The notes below the pieces were generated by a model. The model saw only the letters and a list, made by a program, of their open reading frames with translations, was not told where the DNA came from and made no database searches. A program made the translations under genes and the position numbers. From contig JBITNC010000002.1 of assembly GCA_050084985.1 (NCBI GenBank), positions 16,864,001-16,928,000 of the forward strand: 64,000 nt of DNA, read 5' to 3'. Shown here piece after piece: positions 34,726-47,641 of the stretch (its first letter is position 1; every line of letters starts with the position of its first letter). Source of the DNA: Nageia nagi. Its lineage: Eukaryota; Pinophyta.

Positions 34726-35409
34726 TGTTAGAAGCAAACTCATCCGATTATAGGTATTCATAGGAATGTCAAAAAATAGAGTAGTAATAAGGGTAATAAT
34801 GCCCAAGTTGAAGTAGAAGAATATTGTTAGAATCTTGAGAGGTAGATGGTTAGTTTCCTAAGGAAGGTGAGAGTAATATGCATTGAACCAAATGGAATAA
34901 ATTATTCAAGTTGTGATGATAATAGAATGAAACATGAGCTAAAGAGACTAGTTCAAGAGATTCACATCCCTATTAACTGTCCACTTGTTGTATTAGATTT
35001 TGAAGAGGAGAAACATGAGAAGCCAACATGCTCCAATTTGGAAATCAGGTAGATCATAGAGGAGTGCACTAACACATCATGTAAAGAGTATTGTGTCAAC
35101 AAAACCAAAAATAGAACCAAAGGTAAGACTTATTGTAAGAAGGAAAGAATAATATTAAAGGCTGATGAGTGGGTAAAGGCTAGGAGGTTGTCCAAATCCA
35201 ACATGGCATTGAGGTATTACATAAAGAAGAAATTCATGTATAAAGGAGTTTGATAGATAATATGGATAAAATGGGCTATTAAGATAAAATATCCATCCAA
35301 CTCTTGTGGATTTCCCTATTGCTCCTATTAGTGAACAATGTTATAGTGAGTTGGAATCAACATATAATGGTTTGTATTTTTTCAATGAATTTGTACAAGT
35401 TTTTAAGAT
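34726..35409. other. Unassigned sequence with a 68-codon open frame
   Basis: The open frame 34846-35052 (+) holds HELKRLVQEIHIPINCPLVV, and the following 150 bases read on without a recognisable family. It could be a decayed host-gene or element fragment. A2 interrupts this sequence at 35414; it resumes at 44008. Confidence 0.35.
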
Positions 35410-35414
35410 GGATC

Positions 35415-35889
35415 TGAAGGATTTAGACCTAAACTAAATCTCAAGGACCAAGACTAGGAAACTCAATCATACAACATAACACCATTCACACAAGATAACA
35501 CAAGTGTAATGTGGTTCCTCCCTCCTTGGGAGTACATCCACAACTAGTATCTCAATTCTCAAGTATGCCCCTCTTACAACAATTCTCTTCCTCTCCTACA
35601 CAACTAGTAGAGTAATCTTACTCCAAAAACTTAGTTATGTTACAAGAGGAGAGGCCCTCTATTTATAGCTTGAGACCACCTCCCTAACCTCCGTTTTACC
35701 CAAGGGTAAGGTTAGGGTTACAATAAATGTATCACCTAACTTTAACCTACCAACTAACCACTTGGTAAAGTCAAAGTTTACATAATAAAGAATTCAATTA
35801 ATCCCTTAAGGTATCTACATATCCTTAAGTGATTAATTGAATTTACAAGGAGTTTAGATATTCACAATATTTCATTACAAATTCTAACA
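35415..35889 (-). repeat. A2 3' LTR (left)
   Basis: TGAAGGATTTAGACC to TTCTAACA in plus-strand view, the reverse complement of the A1 LTR type. The polypurine tract follows as ctctcccttaatgc. Confidence 0.92.
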
Positions 35890-36372
35890 CTCTCCCTTAA
35901 TGCAGTATTGGGATAGAGCGTAGAAGAGAGAAGAGAGAGAGTAAGAGAGAGTTCTCCTCCATAGAGATACAAGTGGAGATGAGAACATTTACATATTTGA
36001 GAATCTTTTTGAGAACTAGTTTGAGACTCACTACATTACCATTTGACAAAAAATGGTTTACAATACAATCATTAACCACAACTGATTTCACTATACATAG
36101 TAGTCGATCAACTTTAAGTTGATATGTAAGTCTCCATGAGCTTGCTTACACAAGGTGAGTATCCTGCATTTCTGAAGAAGATCCTACATGCTACAAGCAA
36201 CTCATGAACAAAATCAGTTAGATGTATCATATATTCAAATAAGAGAATCAAATAATGCCATCTTATAAATAACTGATCAATGGTGCACTATAAGTCATCA
36301 CGGAGATGCCAAGCCATCACTCATAGTCAGCTGTTGTATATAGACATGTGTTGATTTTTAATAGAGCATAAA

Positions 36373-36666
36373 AATTATACAACAAGTTTCTCATGCAGAG
36401 CAAACTCACCATAGAGGTATAGAATGTACAATAAGTTCCTCACGTAGAGCGAACTTACCATGGAGGTATATTAATTATATGCTCAAAAATTGTACAAGTT
36501 TCTCATGCAGAGCAAACTTACCACGAAGGTATAAAATGTATAACAAGTTTGTCACACAGAGCAAACTTACCACGGAGGTATAAAATAATCAACACTCTAT
36601 ACCAACAATTGTACAACAAGTTTGTTATGCAAAGCAAACTTACCATGGAGGTATAGAATGTACAAT
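36373..36666 (-). repeat. A2 3' UTR stem-loop repeat, 5 units
   Basis: Five units with the core gagcaaacttaccacggagg (plus-strand view) preceded by acaagtttctcatgca. Same hairpin-forming unit as at 18582-18790 in A1, with one additional unit. Confidence 0.7.
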
Positions 36667-36711
36667 CAAAAAAGGCCTCTTAGAGGTGAAGTTGTCATCA
36701 CTAACAAAAGT

Positions 36712-39700
36712 TCAAACTTCACTCCCCCTTGAGGGCAACTTCACCAACCTGAGAGAATCCCTAAGCTTGCTAAACTGAGCTTTAGGAAGGGGCTTGGTGA
36801 ATAAATCAATAGAGTTTTCAGTAGATGGAAAATACTCCAAGTGTATGATGTCATCTAGAACCCTCTCCCTGATAAAATGGGCTTGGATTTCCACATGTTT
36901 GGTTCTCTGATGGAATACATGATTCTTAGCCAAAGAGATAGTCGATTGATTATCTGAAGAAATAAGAGATGGGCCATTTTGCTTATTACCAATTTCGTTT
37001 AGAAGATGCCTAAGCCAAATAGCGTCTTGGGAGGCAATAGACATGGCTCACTATTCGGCTTCGATGGTAGAAAGAGTCACAGTAGGTTGCTTCTTGGAAG
37101 CCCAAGAGATAGCACCTGAACCAATGCTAAACACATATGCAAAGGTTAATTTTTTATCATCTCTATCTCCCCCATAATCAGAATCTGAGAACCCGAAGAG
37201 AACAATCAAGGGTACTTTGGAATACTTAAGAGTAAGATCCTTTATCCTGGCCACATACCTCAAGATTTGCTTAACAGCATTGAGGTGTTTAACATATGGT
37301 TTTTGCATGAATCGTGCCATCAGATTCACTGCAAAGGCAATATCAGGTTAAGAGATAGTTAGATACAGAAGACTACCTATCAATTGCCTATAAGCTGTAG
37401 CATCAGCCAATTGAGAATCTAAGCTCAAAGATACCATGATTCCAAGAGAAATAGGTATTGCAGCATATTTACACTCCTCCATTCCAAATTTATGCAAGAT
37501 GTCTGATATATACTTAGATTGACTAAGATAAGTACAATCTTTGTGTTGGTATACTTGCATCCCAAGATAGTAATGCAATAGACCTAGATCAGTCATTTCA
37601 AATGTTGCCTTCAGTTTGGAGATGCACTCTTGGATGATTTCAATATTATTGCCAGTTATGAGAAGATCATCCACATAAAAGAGAATTAAGACCACATCTT
37701 TTCCTTGATTGAGTACATAGAGATCTGAGTCAGAGAAGCACTTGGAAAAACCAATATCTGCAAAAAATCTTAAAATTTTCTTGTACCATGCTCTAGGTGC
37801 TTGCTTAAGTCCATACAAAGATTTCTTAAGCTTGCACACTAAAGAATCTTGACATCAAGTTGAAAAGTTTTCCATCCTTGAGCTGCAAAAAGAGCAAGGA
37901 TTATCCTGACAGTAGGCATCTTGGCCACAGGAGCAAAGGTTTCCTCATAATTAATACCATATTTCTAAGCGAATCCTTTGGCCACTAGCCTTGCTTTGTA
38001 TTTTTCAATTTTTCCATCAGAATTGTACTTGACCTTATATATCCATTTATTTCCAATCACATTTTTCTCATTGGGATAAGGAACCAAATCCCAAGTTTCA
38101 TTTTTCATGAGCGCCTCATACTCAACTTTCATAGCATCCATCCAACACTCTTGCTTGGAAGCTTCTTTGAAGGTTGATGGCTCATTCGTATTATTAATTT
38201 TGGCAAATAAAGAGTTATTCAAGGTCATACTCCTTGTAATTCTTTGAGCTAGAGAATTTTGCTCTTATGGTGACTTCCCTACATGATCATCCAACCAGTT
38301 AGGTGCAGGCGAAGAATCATCTGAATCAGACACCTTAGCATGAGAGGGCGTATCCTTAGGAAGTTCATTGAACTTGACATCCCTAGAAATAAGACTATTT
38401 TATGAGATGAGGAGTAGAGCCTGTAACCTCTATGCTGATTATCATACCCCACAAAGATGCATTTTTTTGATCTTTTATCCAACTTCTTTCTTTTCTCTGA
38501 GGTAATGAAGGCAAATGCATCACAATCGAAGACCCTAAAGTGTGAGAGGTTAGGTTTCTTTCCTGTCCATGCTTCATACAGAGTTTTACCTTCAACTACT
38601 TTAGTAGGACACCTATTTAGGGTGTGAATAGTAGTGTGAACAGCTTCACCCCATAAGAAACTAGGAAGGTTACCCAACATGCACCTTGCCATTTCCATAA
38701 TGGTTCGATTCTTCCTTTCAGCAACTCCATTTTGCTGAGGGGTGTAAGGGATTATAAATTGCCGCTTGATCCCATGTTTAACACAATAGTCATTAAACTC
38801 ATTGCTATTATACTCACCACCATTATCAGATCTCAGCATCTTGATCTTAAAATCAGTTTGATTTTCAACAAGTACCTTGAAGTCTTTAAACCTATCAAAA
38901 GTTTGATCCTTGTGCTCAAGTAGATAACCAAATGTCATCCTACTGAAGTCATCAATGAAGGTCAGAACATAAGAAGCTCCCCCTAGAGACTTAGTCTGAA
39001 ATGGACCCATCAAATTTGAATGCACAAGCTGAAGAGGACGAGTAGCCCGAGTTGCCTTATCTTTTTCAAACTTTTGCCTATTCATCTTTCCTATAATGCA
39101 CCTTTCACAGAGACCAATTGTGGGTGAAATATTAGGTAAACCTTCCATAAGTTCTTGAGTTTTCATAGCTTGAATACTCTTGTGGTTAAGGTGCCCTAAT
39201 CGTTGATGCCAAAGATTACCCTTTGAACAAACATTTGCAGCAAGACAAATCTTTGAAGGAACTTGATCCACAATATAAAATTCATTCTTTACTGATCCTT
39301 TCATCAAGGTGGCAAGTCCTTTCTTAACACACCAGAAGTGTGAGGTAAACTCAAATGAGTATCCTTTCCTTGTAATATGAATTACGGAGATGAGATTCAT
39401 CCTTAGTTTAGGCACATAAAAAACATTATCAAGAGTCTTTCCATGAATCTTTACACTCCCTATTCCTTGAACATCAAGGATTGTATTATCACCTATCACA
39501 ACTCTTGTACTTATGAAAGTTTTCAAACTTATCCTTTTCATAACACATGTGATTAGTGCATCCTGAATCAACAATCCAATCATTTGAAATAGTTTGAGTT
39601 ATTGAGTAGTAGGCAATAGTAGCAGTATGCTTTTTCTTCTTTCTATTATTGAAATTTCTCACATTTGCATTTCCCTTGCCTTTTTGAGCAAATTTCTTTT

Positions 39701-40544
39701 TACGATAATCATACTCTTTGTGCCCAAAGATGCCACAAAAGTTACAATTTCCATCAAACTTTTCCTAAGGTGTTGGATTACTTGATCTAGCTTTGTTATT
39801 CCTTTGCCTGAAGTTACCATTATTATTGCCCTTTTTCTCATACTTCCTGAAGGTAGATAAGGACTTGTTATCTTTGAATTTATAATGTTTGAACTTCTTC
39901 TTGAAAGGAGTTTTGGTTGCTCCTAGAGCAATGCTATTATCCTTTGGAGAAAGGTTCAACATTTTCTTATTCAAAGTTTCCTCATGCTTCAGAAGGAGTA
40001 TAGAAAGATTATCAAGAGAGATGACATCTTCTTCATCATCGAGCCTAGTTTCCATAACTGTGACAAAGTTACTGAACTTTGTAGAAAGGCTTTGAAGAAT
40101 GATGAAGACCATGAACTCATCATTGATCCAGTTGCACCCACAGCCAACGAGTTGTGTCCTGAGGTCAATGATTTTGTTCAAATAGATAGAGGCACTTTCA
40201 TCTTCACCTTGACGATACTGCAACAAATTTTGTAAAATGGTGAACCTCCTTGAAAATTTTGACCCAAGGTAAATTTTCTTTAGCCTATCCCAAGCTTCCT
40301 TTACTGATGTTGAAGAAGTGATCATGAGAAGGACATCATCTGAAACTGCATGATAAATCATTGAAGTTGCTAACTCATTCTTTGAGTTGTATACTTCAAG
40401 AGCCTTCTCATTGGTAGGAGTGACCAAGTCTTCATTAATTATCTACCATAGCTTCCTTGCTTGTAACTCAGCTTTCATACGAGGTTCCCATATTCCAAAG
40501 TTGGAACCGTCGAGTATATGCTTGGGTATGAAGGTTTCAACCAT
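36712..40544 (-). pseudogene. A2 gag-pol polyprotein, broken (Copia)
   Basis: Starts at 40544 (MVETFIPKHILDGSNFGIWE) and ends at the TGA at 36712. Domains are as in A1; the longest surviving open stretch, 39583-38279, covers pre-integrase and integrase with RSDNGGEY and NGVAERKNRTIME. Damage differs from A1: a CAG-to-TAG stop near 40444; a second at 39765; the last zinc-knuckle cysteine changed to tyrosine (GHKEYDYRK); an 11-base deletion near 39510 that shifts frame after the protease; a frameshift near 38400; a stop near 37965; a deletion of about 95 bases near 37843 that removes the SAFLNGDL part of reverse transcriptase; adjacent stops near 37048. YVDDLLITG survives near 37670. No shared lesion was seen, so the copies decayed independently. 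Confidence 0.92.
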
Positions 40545-43532
40545 TGCTACAAAAAAAGTAAATATGTAATAAGAATGCAAATTTTACCATCTATACAAAT
40601 AAAACATAAGTAAACATGTCCCACATGTGTAAACTTATAAACCACGATCCGTAGAAGGATAAATTTGAGGTTGTATAGAATTAGGCCTTCACCTGGATGC
40701 CCGCAAGGTGGAGCCCAGGTACTACCAGTCCTCAACCAGTTCACCTTGGTTAGTAATATACTCTCACAAGGAGAAGTACTAACTATTTTCCAAGGATCCG
40801 ATGTATCTTGGACCGACCATTTTAATTATCTTGTTAAGGTTTTCAGTTTTCCTCCTAGGTTATCAGGATAATCCCTGAATGGACGTGCGAACATGTGGTA
40901 TCACTACACACATGCCTGTCCACCTAATAGAGTTATGTCCAATCCAACAGAGGTCTTAGGGGCAATTAAGATGAACTTACCACCACTTGGGTCTTCGAAC
41001 TAAAAAGGCTCCAGTCTGCCCTGTCCTCACCTCATGGCTCCCCAAACAAGTCATGTTGTGGAAGAATACATGCGGATGTGTTCATTTTAGGGGTTACTTT
41101 CAATATTTTACGTATTGCAAGTATAAAGTAATTGTGTAAAAATATAAAGTAAAGTAAAAAATACTTCATCCACATGAAACTTGAAACCTTAAGAGTCCAA
41201 TGGGTTTTGTACTAACCCCTAAAGGACTTTTACATTTTTCATATTTTTGCTTAAGTTCAAAAATAATGAATTTTACAAAGGCTAAGTCCTACTTAGCATT
41301 AATCCATAACTTAAACTTAAAATTAAGTAATAAACATGCATCATGCATTATTTAACTTAAAATTTTAAGTACTAAGCATGCTTTATTCCTAACAAGGTTA
41401 AGAAGCATGCATTTTAAATTTAGCATGCAAGATCCATCTAGATAAAGATTTAAGTAAAAAAAATTATACACATTCCCCCCTGTTTTACTTAAAGTTCTAA
41501 AACTTGGATGCTTAAAATTTCATTTAAGTATGGTTCCTTCCTACTTGTCTTTAAGTAATGTGTTATCCCTAAAAAACTTGGATGCTATAATTAGGCTTTG
41601 AAGTATGCATTTTAAAAAAATGTCCTTGGTTTACTTAAAAAAGACTTAGGGAAAAGCCCTTAAATGTTTAATTTTGACCAAGGCAAAAAAAATCAAATCC
41701 CTGTATAGTTGGTAAAAAAAAATTAAAGACCCAACAACTATAGTTGACAAAAACGTTTTTGAAGGGCCATGTGTAAGCCTCGTGGAGGTTGAGAGGCTAG
41801 GCAGGGGTGGCAGGGGCCAAAGTCGGCGAGGAGAGTAGAAGGGTGGTGGAGGCGGCAGGGGAGAGTAGATGCGTTTTGGTTTGACTTAATCAATCGATGT
41901 GTCCATTACATTGTCTTACATAGACATGAAGGGGGTCAGTGAACATTCCACTTACCACATGCAGGTTTCTCTCGTCCATTTACCACTGCAGAGAGGGAGA
42001 AGGCTCCAAAATAAATGCCAATATGTTGATTGGAAGAGGTAAAAGCTGCGGTGGGCTGTGAGGCATCTTCGCTCTCATGGTGCAGAGTGGAGGGAGGAGG
42101 GGTTAGTGAGAGAGGCTACGCATTTCATTGTTAATCATATCTATTTGGTGCATATCCATCGACCATTGCAGGATGTGAAACTCGGCATCAAGCATCGTGT
42201 TAAACAAGTCATGGGCCTTTGCGATGCTTCCATTTTATGCAGATTCTACGATCATTACAGTCCATGAAATGTAGTTTGCATCATGTAGGACCCTTACAAC
42301 ATGCCATTTGTGGATATCCTATGATTACTAGAGGCCAAAGAACTCTATCTGCAGCATGCATCATTGAAACAATTCAGGGAGCCTTTCAACATATCCGTTT
42401 TGGGCATATCCTGCGAGTAGTGGAGTCCATAAATCAGTATCTACACCATGCATCTTGGCAAATAATTTGCGTGGAGCCTTCACACGTATTCATTTTGTGC
42501 ATATCCAATGTGCATATCTGATGATCATTACAGTGCAAGAAACTTTGTCTGAAGCATGCATCTTATCAAATAATTTGCAGATCCTGTCAATGTATCTGTG
42601 TGTGTGCAAACGACGAGCTAGCGAGGGAGGAGGCTACGAGGGGCATATCCTGCGATCATTGCAGTCTAAGAACTCTATCAAACAATGTGTGGGCCTTGTG
42701 TGTGTATATCCTATGATCATTGGAGGCTAGAAGATTGCATTTCGGGAGGCATTTTGTCAAACAATTCACGTGCCATTTTACTTGACCCACGTATTTGAAA
42801 CTTGGTCTGCATCATGCATCACGTGAAACAATTCGTGCGTGCCTTTATTTTATTTGACTCCCCCTTAAATGTTTTATAATATATATTTTTTGATTATATT
42901 TTAAACAAATTTAAAATAAAAATATATATATATATATATATATTATTGTGCCCTCAAAAAACTTTTTGTAGTAGAACTCAAAAAAAAAAAAAAAATCCTC
43001 CTCTCATTTTTTGTAAATGTTCATGCCTCACCAAAAAAATACCACTAACATAAAAAATGGTAGTATATACATGAGAAATTTCACAATAATATATTACTAT
43101 TTTTAAGCAAATAGTAATAACATAATTAATGTTAGTATATATTGCAAGTTTCATCATATATTGGTATTAAGCAAATGTTATGATAAATTGAACCAACACA
43201 TACATTTAATTCCAATATAATATGTAAAAAATTTTGTATACTAACCCTTCTTAAAAGAATTATAGCAATTTAAAAATTGCAAGTAACATAGAGTATTAGT
43301 AAAAAAATTGCAACTTGTTAATCATAATTTAAAAGGACTAACACATAGCAAGTAATGTGTTAGTAACATCATGTAATAATCCATAAAATAACCAAACGAG
43401 AAGGAAATTTATACCTTCTCTTGGAATTTACCTCACCAAGACCTTAAAATTGAAGGAATAAGAGCTTCCACACCAAAAAGAAGAGCTTCCACACCAAGAA
43501 GAAGAGCTTCCACACCAAGCTCTAATACCAAT
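40545..43532 (-). other. A2 leader with PPR-derived segment
   Basis: About 3 kb, collinear with the A1 leader. It contains the direct repeats next to the primer site (43450-43520), a C-rich tract on the minus strand near 41760-41870, an AT microsatellite (42924-42947) and a PPR-derived stretch (about 42080-42850). Family-A leader length and order are thus conserved although no protein is encoded. Confidence 0.7.
42080..42850 (-). pseudogene. PPR-gene fragment captured in the A2 leader
   Basis: The minus strand shows repeated PPR-like blocks: ARELFDKMPPE near 42770, AGYAQ-like blocks with ggatatgcacaaaa, and lattices of gatgcatgatgcagat followed by gtttcatggactgcaatgatc at about 100-base spacing, all broken by stops and shifts. 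It is in the sense direction of the element and matches the segment in the A1 leader (12470-12975) in content, though here it extends over more repeats. Confidence 0.65.
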
Positions 43533-44007
43533 TGAAGGATTTAGGCTAGATCTAATCCTCAAGGACGAAGACTATGAAACTCAATCATACAACATAACAC
43601 CATTCACACAAGATAACACAAGTGTAATGTGGTTCCTCCCTCCTTGGGAGTACATCCACAACTAGTATCTCAATTCTCAAGTATGCCCCTCTTACAACAA
43701 TTCTCTTCCTCTCCTACACAACTAGTAGAGTAATCTTACTCCAAAAACTTAGTTATGTTACAAGAGGAGAGGCCCTCTATTTATAGCTTGAGAGCACCTC
43801 CCTAACCTCCTTTTAACCCAAGGGTAAGGTTAGGGTTACAATAAATGTATCACCTAACTTTAACCTACCAACTAACCACTTGGTAAAGTCAAAGTCTACA
43901 TAATAAAGAATTCAATTAATCCCTTAAGGTATCTACATATCCTTAAGTGATTAATTGAATTTACAAGGAGTTTAGATATTCATAATATTTCATTACAAAT
44001 TCTAATA
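43533..44007 (-). repeat. A2 5' LTR (right)
   Basis: TGAAGGATTTAGGC to TTCTAATA in plus-strand view; same length as the left LTR. The inverted repeat and TATA box of the A-family promoter are present on the minus strand (ctatttatagc near 43779). Confidence 0.92.
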
Positions 44008-44012
44008 GGATC

Positions 44013-44564
44013 ATGGTAATCAATCAATCAACTTGGCCTCCTTACCATATTTCCTTGATCTCTTTAATGAAGAGAGTAACATTTCAGGCTTAAATGACCT
44101 ATTGGTGTAGAAAGTAATTTTACTTGCATTAAATTTGATCTTTGAGCTAGATTAATGTTTATGAGCTTTTAAAGTTAAATTCATATAGGTTAGCAGGACA
44201 TGATTTTGTAGGAGTATTGGTTTGTAGCATAGTGTCCCATTTTCCTTGCATTTAGCCATTACCTGAAGTGGATTTCCCAAGGTGTCATTATTTGGCTCAA
44301 GTGGTTTGGTTTTTATTAGGAGTATGTAAACTATGAATTTTGGTTAGGATGGTAGAATAGTTGGAGTAGTAGAAGAAAAGTTAAGAATGGGAATGCATGC
44401 AAAATCAATAATTAGTAGCTTGGTTTTGTTTATTCTTTAGAGCTCTCTAAGTGATTGATTGTGGTTTCTTTTAATATCAAGAAATTAAGCCATTCAATCT
44501 TGAGATGAGTCAATGGTCTGTTGTTTAGTATTTGTGTGACTTAGTAGGCCATTATTTATATTTT
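44013..44564. other. Intergenic DNA between A2 and B2
   Basis: Continuation of the sequence interrupted by A2, up to the B2 target site aatta (44565-44569). No coding sequence or repeat recognised. Confidence 0.5.
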
Positions 44565-44569
44565 AATTA

Positions 44570-45067
44570 TGAGAGAATTGAACTATAACATGAACAATCC
44601 TAAACTACCAAGATCACATGAAAACTCTCAATTCACATATAACTATCACATAAAGCAATCTCACAAAGATAACATAAGATGTAAGTGGTTCTTCCAACTA
44701 AGAGTACATCCATTAACCAGATCTCTCTTTTTAACAAATATGAACTCTTACAATCCTCCTACTCTTTTCTCCTAACCACTATCCTATAGCATAACTTTAC
44801 TCCATAATTGGTGTGTAATCACAAAGAGGGAACTTTCTATTTATAGGCCAAAATTGTTTTTTGGATCACCCTTTTATCCAATGTACAAAAGCATGACATG
44901 CACATCCTTTTACCCAAGGGGCATGCTCATGACATGGAGTGTAGGATAAGTTACATTATCATATTCATTTAAATACTTAAGGTATCAAATGATACACTTA
45001 AGTATTAATGAATTTACATAGAAAATTATTACATAACCTTTACAATAATGCATTATACATTCCAACA
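44570..45067 (-). repeat. B2 3' LTR (left)
   Basis: TGAGAGAATTGAAC to CATTCCAACA in plus-strand view, followed by the polypurine complement ctccccattaatgc. It gives the intact LTR start that B1's 3' LTR has lost. Confidence 0.85.
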
Positions 45068-45534
45068 CTCCCCATTAATGCAATATTAGGATAGAGTGAA
45101 TAAGAGAGAATAAAGAGAGAAAATAAGAGAGTTCTCCTCCAAATAGATACAATGGAGATGAAATTTTTTTACATATTTGTGAAGTAAGAAAGATCTAGTT
45201 TGAGACTCACTACTTTGCCAAATACAATCATTAACCACAACCAGTTTCAATGTACATGAAGTAGTCATCCAACTGGAAGTCATGAAGCGTCTCTAAGAGC
45301 TTGCATACATGAGGTAAGTAACCTGCAATCTCAAAGGAACCTGCAAGTCATAAGCACCTCAAATAATAAGATCAATTAGATGCAACATATTCATCTCAAC
45401 AAGGATAGATGAATCACACAAATGCTATCATGAACTGATCAATGGTGCATTATAAGTCATCATGAAGATGATATGCCAAAAACTTATAATCACCTACTGT
45501 ATATAAGACATGTGTTGATTTACAAAATATAGCA

Positions 45535-45812
45535 TACACATATGAGTTCCTCACATATGGATAACTGAATAGTGCCAAAAAACATATAAGAGTTCCTCAC
45601 ATATGGGTAACTGAACAGTGCTAGATTGGCCAAAATAGAGAATGCACATACGAGTTCCTCACATATGGATAACTAAATAGTGCCAAAAGACACATAAGAG
45701 TTCCTCACACATGGATAATTGAACAGTGCTAGATTGGCCAATCTTTTGGCTTTTAAAATTTTGTACAACAAGTTTCTCATGCAGAGCAAACTTACTATGA
45801 AGGTGTACAACA
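45535..45812 (-). repeat. B2 3' UTR tandem repeats
   Basis: At least four copies of a ~50-60-bp unit containing gagttcctcacatatggata, with cagtgctagattggcc in alternate units, followed by one unit of the family hairpin repeat (gcagagcaaacttactatga near 45780). This resembles the array in A1 and A2 in position, but a different unit has been amplified. Confidence 0.65.
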
Positions 45813-45886
45813 AAATCAACACTATATAGCATAAAATCCTCCTAAGGGTGAAGTTGTCATCACAAACATAAATTCAACATAAGAAT

Positions 45887-46640
45887 TCAAACTTCACTCC
45901 ACCTTGAGGGCAACTTCACCAACTCGATAACATCCTTAAGCTTACAGAATTGAGCTTCTAGGAGGGGCTTGGTGAATAAATCAACAGATTTTAAGGTGGA
46001 TGGATAATACTCCAAGTGTATAATGCCATCAAGAACCTTCTCCCTGATAAAATGGGCATGGATTTCCATATGTTTTGTTCTCTGATGAAACATAGAATTT
46101 TTAACCAAAGAAATAGTCAACTAATTATTTAAAAAAATCAAAGATAAGCCACCTTGCTCATACCCAATTTCTTTCAGAAGATGCCTTATCCAAATGGCTT
46201 CCTAGGCTGCAACAAACATGGCATGGTATTCAGCTTCTATGGTGAAAAGAGAAATAGTAGGTTGCTTCTTAGAAGCCCAAGAGATAACACTTAAACCAAT
46301 GCTAAACACATACATAGAGGTTGATTTTCTATCATCTTTATCTTCTCCATAATCAAAATTTGAGAATCCAAAGAGAACAAATAAAGGCAACTTGGAATAC
46401 TTGAGAGTAAGATCCTTAGTCCCTACAACATACCTCAAGATTTGCTTAACATCATTGAAGTACTCAACATATAGTTTCTGCATGAATCATGCCATCAGAT
46501 TCATTGTAAAGGTAATATCTAGCTTGGATATAGTTAAATACAAAAGACTACCAATTAATTACTTGTAAGCTATAGCATTAACCAACTGAGAGTTGAAGCT
46601 TAGAGAAATAGTGATTTCAGGAGAGATTGGGATCATAGCT
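45887..46640 (-). pseudogene. B2 pol remnant (RNase H end)
   Basis: Minus-strand stretches with SNFDYGEDKDDRKSTSMYVF and FTIEAEYHAMFVAA (46483-46202), then HQRTKHMEIHAHFIREKVLD (46120-45887), correspond to the Copia RNase H and polyprotein C-terminus. Homology to family-B pol stops at about 46640, where the internal deletion joins it to leader sequence. Frameshifts and stops break it further. Confidence 0.82.
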
Positions 46641-46649
46641 AACAAAGCA

Positions 46650-47641
46650 TGCACCAGACTAGGTGATGAGTGGAGGAGCATCCAAGAGAGGCCACGATAG
46701 AGAAGAGGACCACCAACCATGCAACAAGAGGGTTAGCGCCCATGGAGGAGAGAGAGAGCGGTTAGTGAGTGGCAAGCCATGATGAAGGGGTGATGTAGGG
46801 CTGATGGGTGACAGCAAGTCATAGCTAAGGGGTAGTGTAGGCCATGAAGGGCAACAGAGGCCATGAGGGGTGGCAGGAGGCCACAATAGCAATGGAAGAG
46901 ATCGTAAGAGGTAGTAAGAGGCCATGACAATAGTGGAAGAGGCTGCAATGGGAGGGGTTAGATGCAGCAACAGGAGTAATTAGCCACTATATTTTTTTAT
47001 ATACAAATTTTTTTTTGATATATATTATTTGTTGTATATATAAGTAATATATTTGCTCCCTGCAAAAAATGAAACCCCCCCTTTTTTGAAAAAAAATGTA
47101 TATTGTGTAGAAGTAAAAAAAATTATAAGAATAAATTTTTGTACATAATAAAAAACCATCAATATATTTTTGATTTCAAATTATAGCAATATATTAACAT
47201 CTTTTGAACCTAATAAAAAATTATTAGAAGGTTGCATTATCATATATTGCTAAATTTAAGCATATTTTGAAAAAAAATGCAAATTTTCTATACTATCCTC
47301 TTAAGTAGTATTATAAAAAAAAATAAGAGATTAGTATAAAAAATTTCATTATATTGCTATTTGTTATCATATTTTCAAAAAAGAAGCTAACACACCTCAC
47401 AAAAATATGTTAGCATTCTTAATGAAAAATAAAATAACCAAGGAGGATATTTATACCTTCTCGTGTATACCTCAAATAAGAAAAGTAAACCTCACAAAAA
47501 AATGTTAGTATCATTTAAAAAAAAAGGTTATACCTTGAAAAATCTTTTACCTCACAATGAAGACTAGGTTCAAGACCTTCAAGTTGAATACCTTCAACCA
47601 CACCAAGAAGAAGAGCTTCTTCACCAAGCTCTAATAACAAT
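46650..47641 (-). other. B2 leader
   Basis: Contains a GC-richer, C/T-biased tract on the minus strand (46650-46980) with overlapping open frames of 103 and 71 codons of low complexity, followed by AT-rich sequence to the primer site. The primer site reads TTGTTATTAGAGC, a diverged tRNA-Met site. I do not regard the open frames as genes. Confidence 0.6.

Larger units (their letters stand above)
35415..44007 (-). mobile_element. Element A2: full-length Copia retrotransposon, second family-A copy
   Basis: Both LTRs are 475 bp (35415-35889 and 43533-44007), with a perfect target duplication, ggatc, at 35410-35414 and 44008-44012. On the minus strand the primer site ATTGGTATTAGAGC lies beside the right LTR. 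A leader of about 3 kb, gag-pol (40544-36712), a hairpin-repeat 3' UTR and the polypurine tract follow, as in A1. The LTRs differ at about 3 %, with most differences packed in the first 45 bases of the plus-strand view. A2 and A1 lie in opposite orientation, about 16 kb apart. Confidence 0.93.

Noticed and set aside
42924-42947. AT dinucleotide run as a functional element
   Set aside because: A simple microsatellite within the A2 leader; no counterpart in A1.
46659-46970. 103-codon open frame on the minus strand
   Set aside because: Low-complexity Leu/Pro/Ser text from a C/T-rich tract of the B2 leader, with an equally long overlapping frame; no counterpart in B1.
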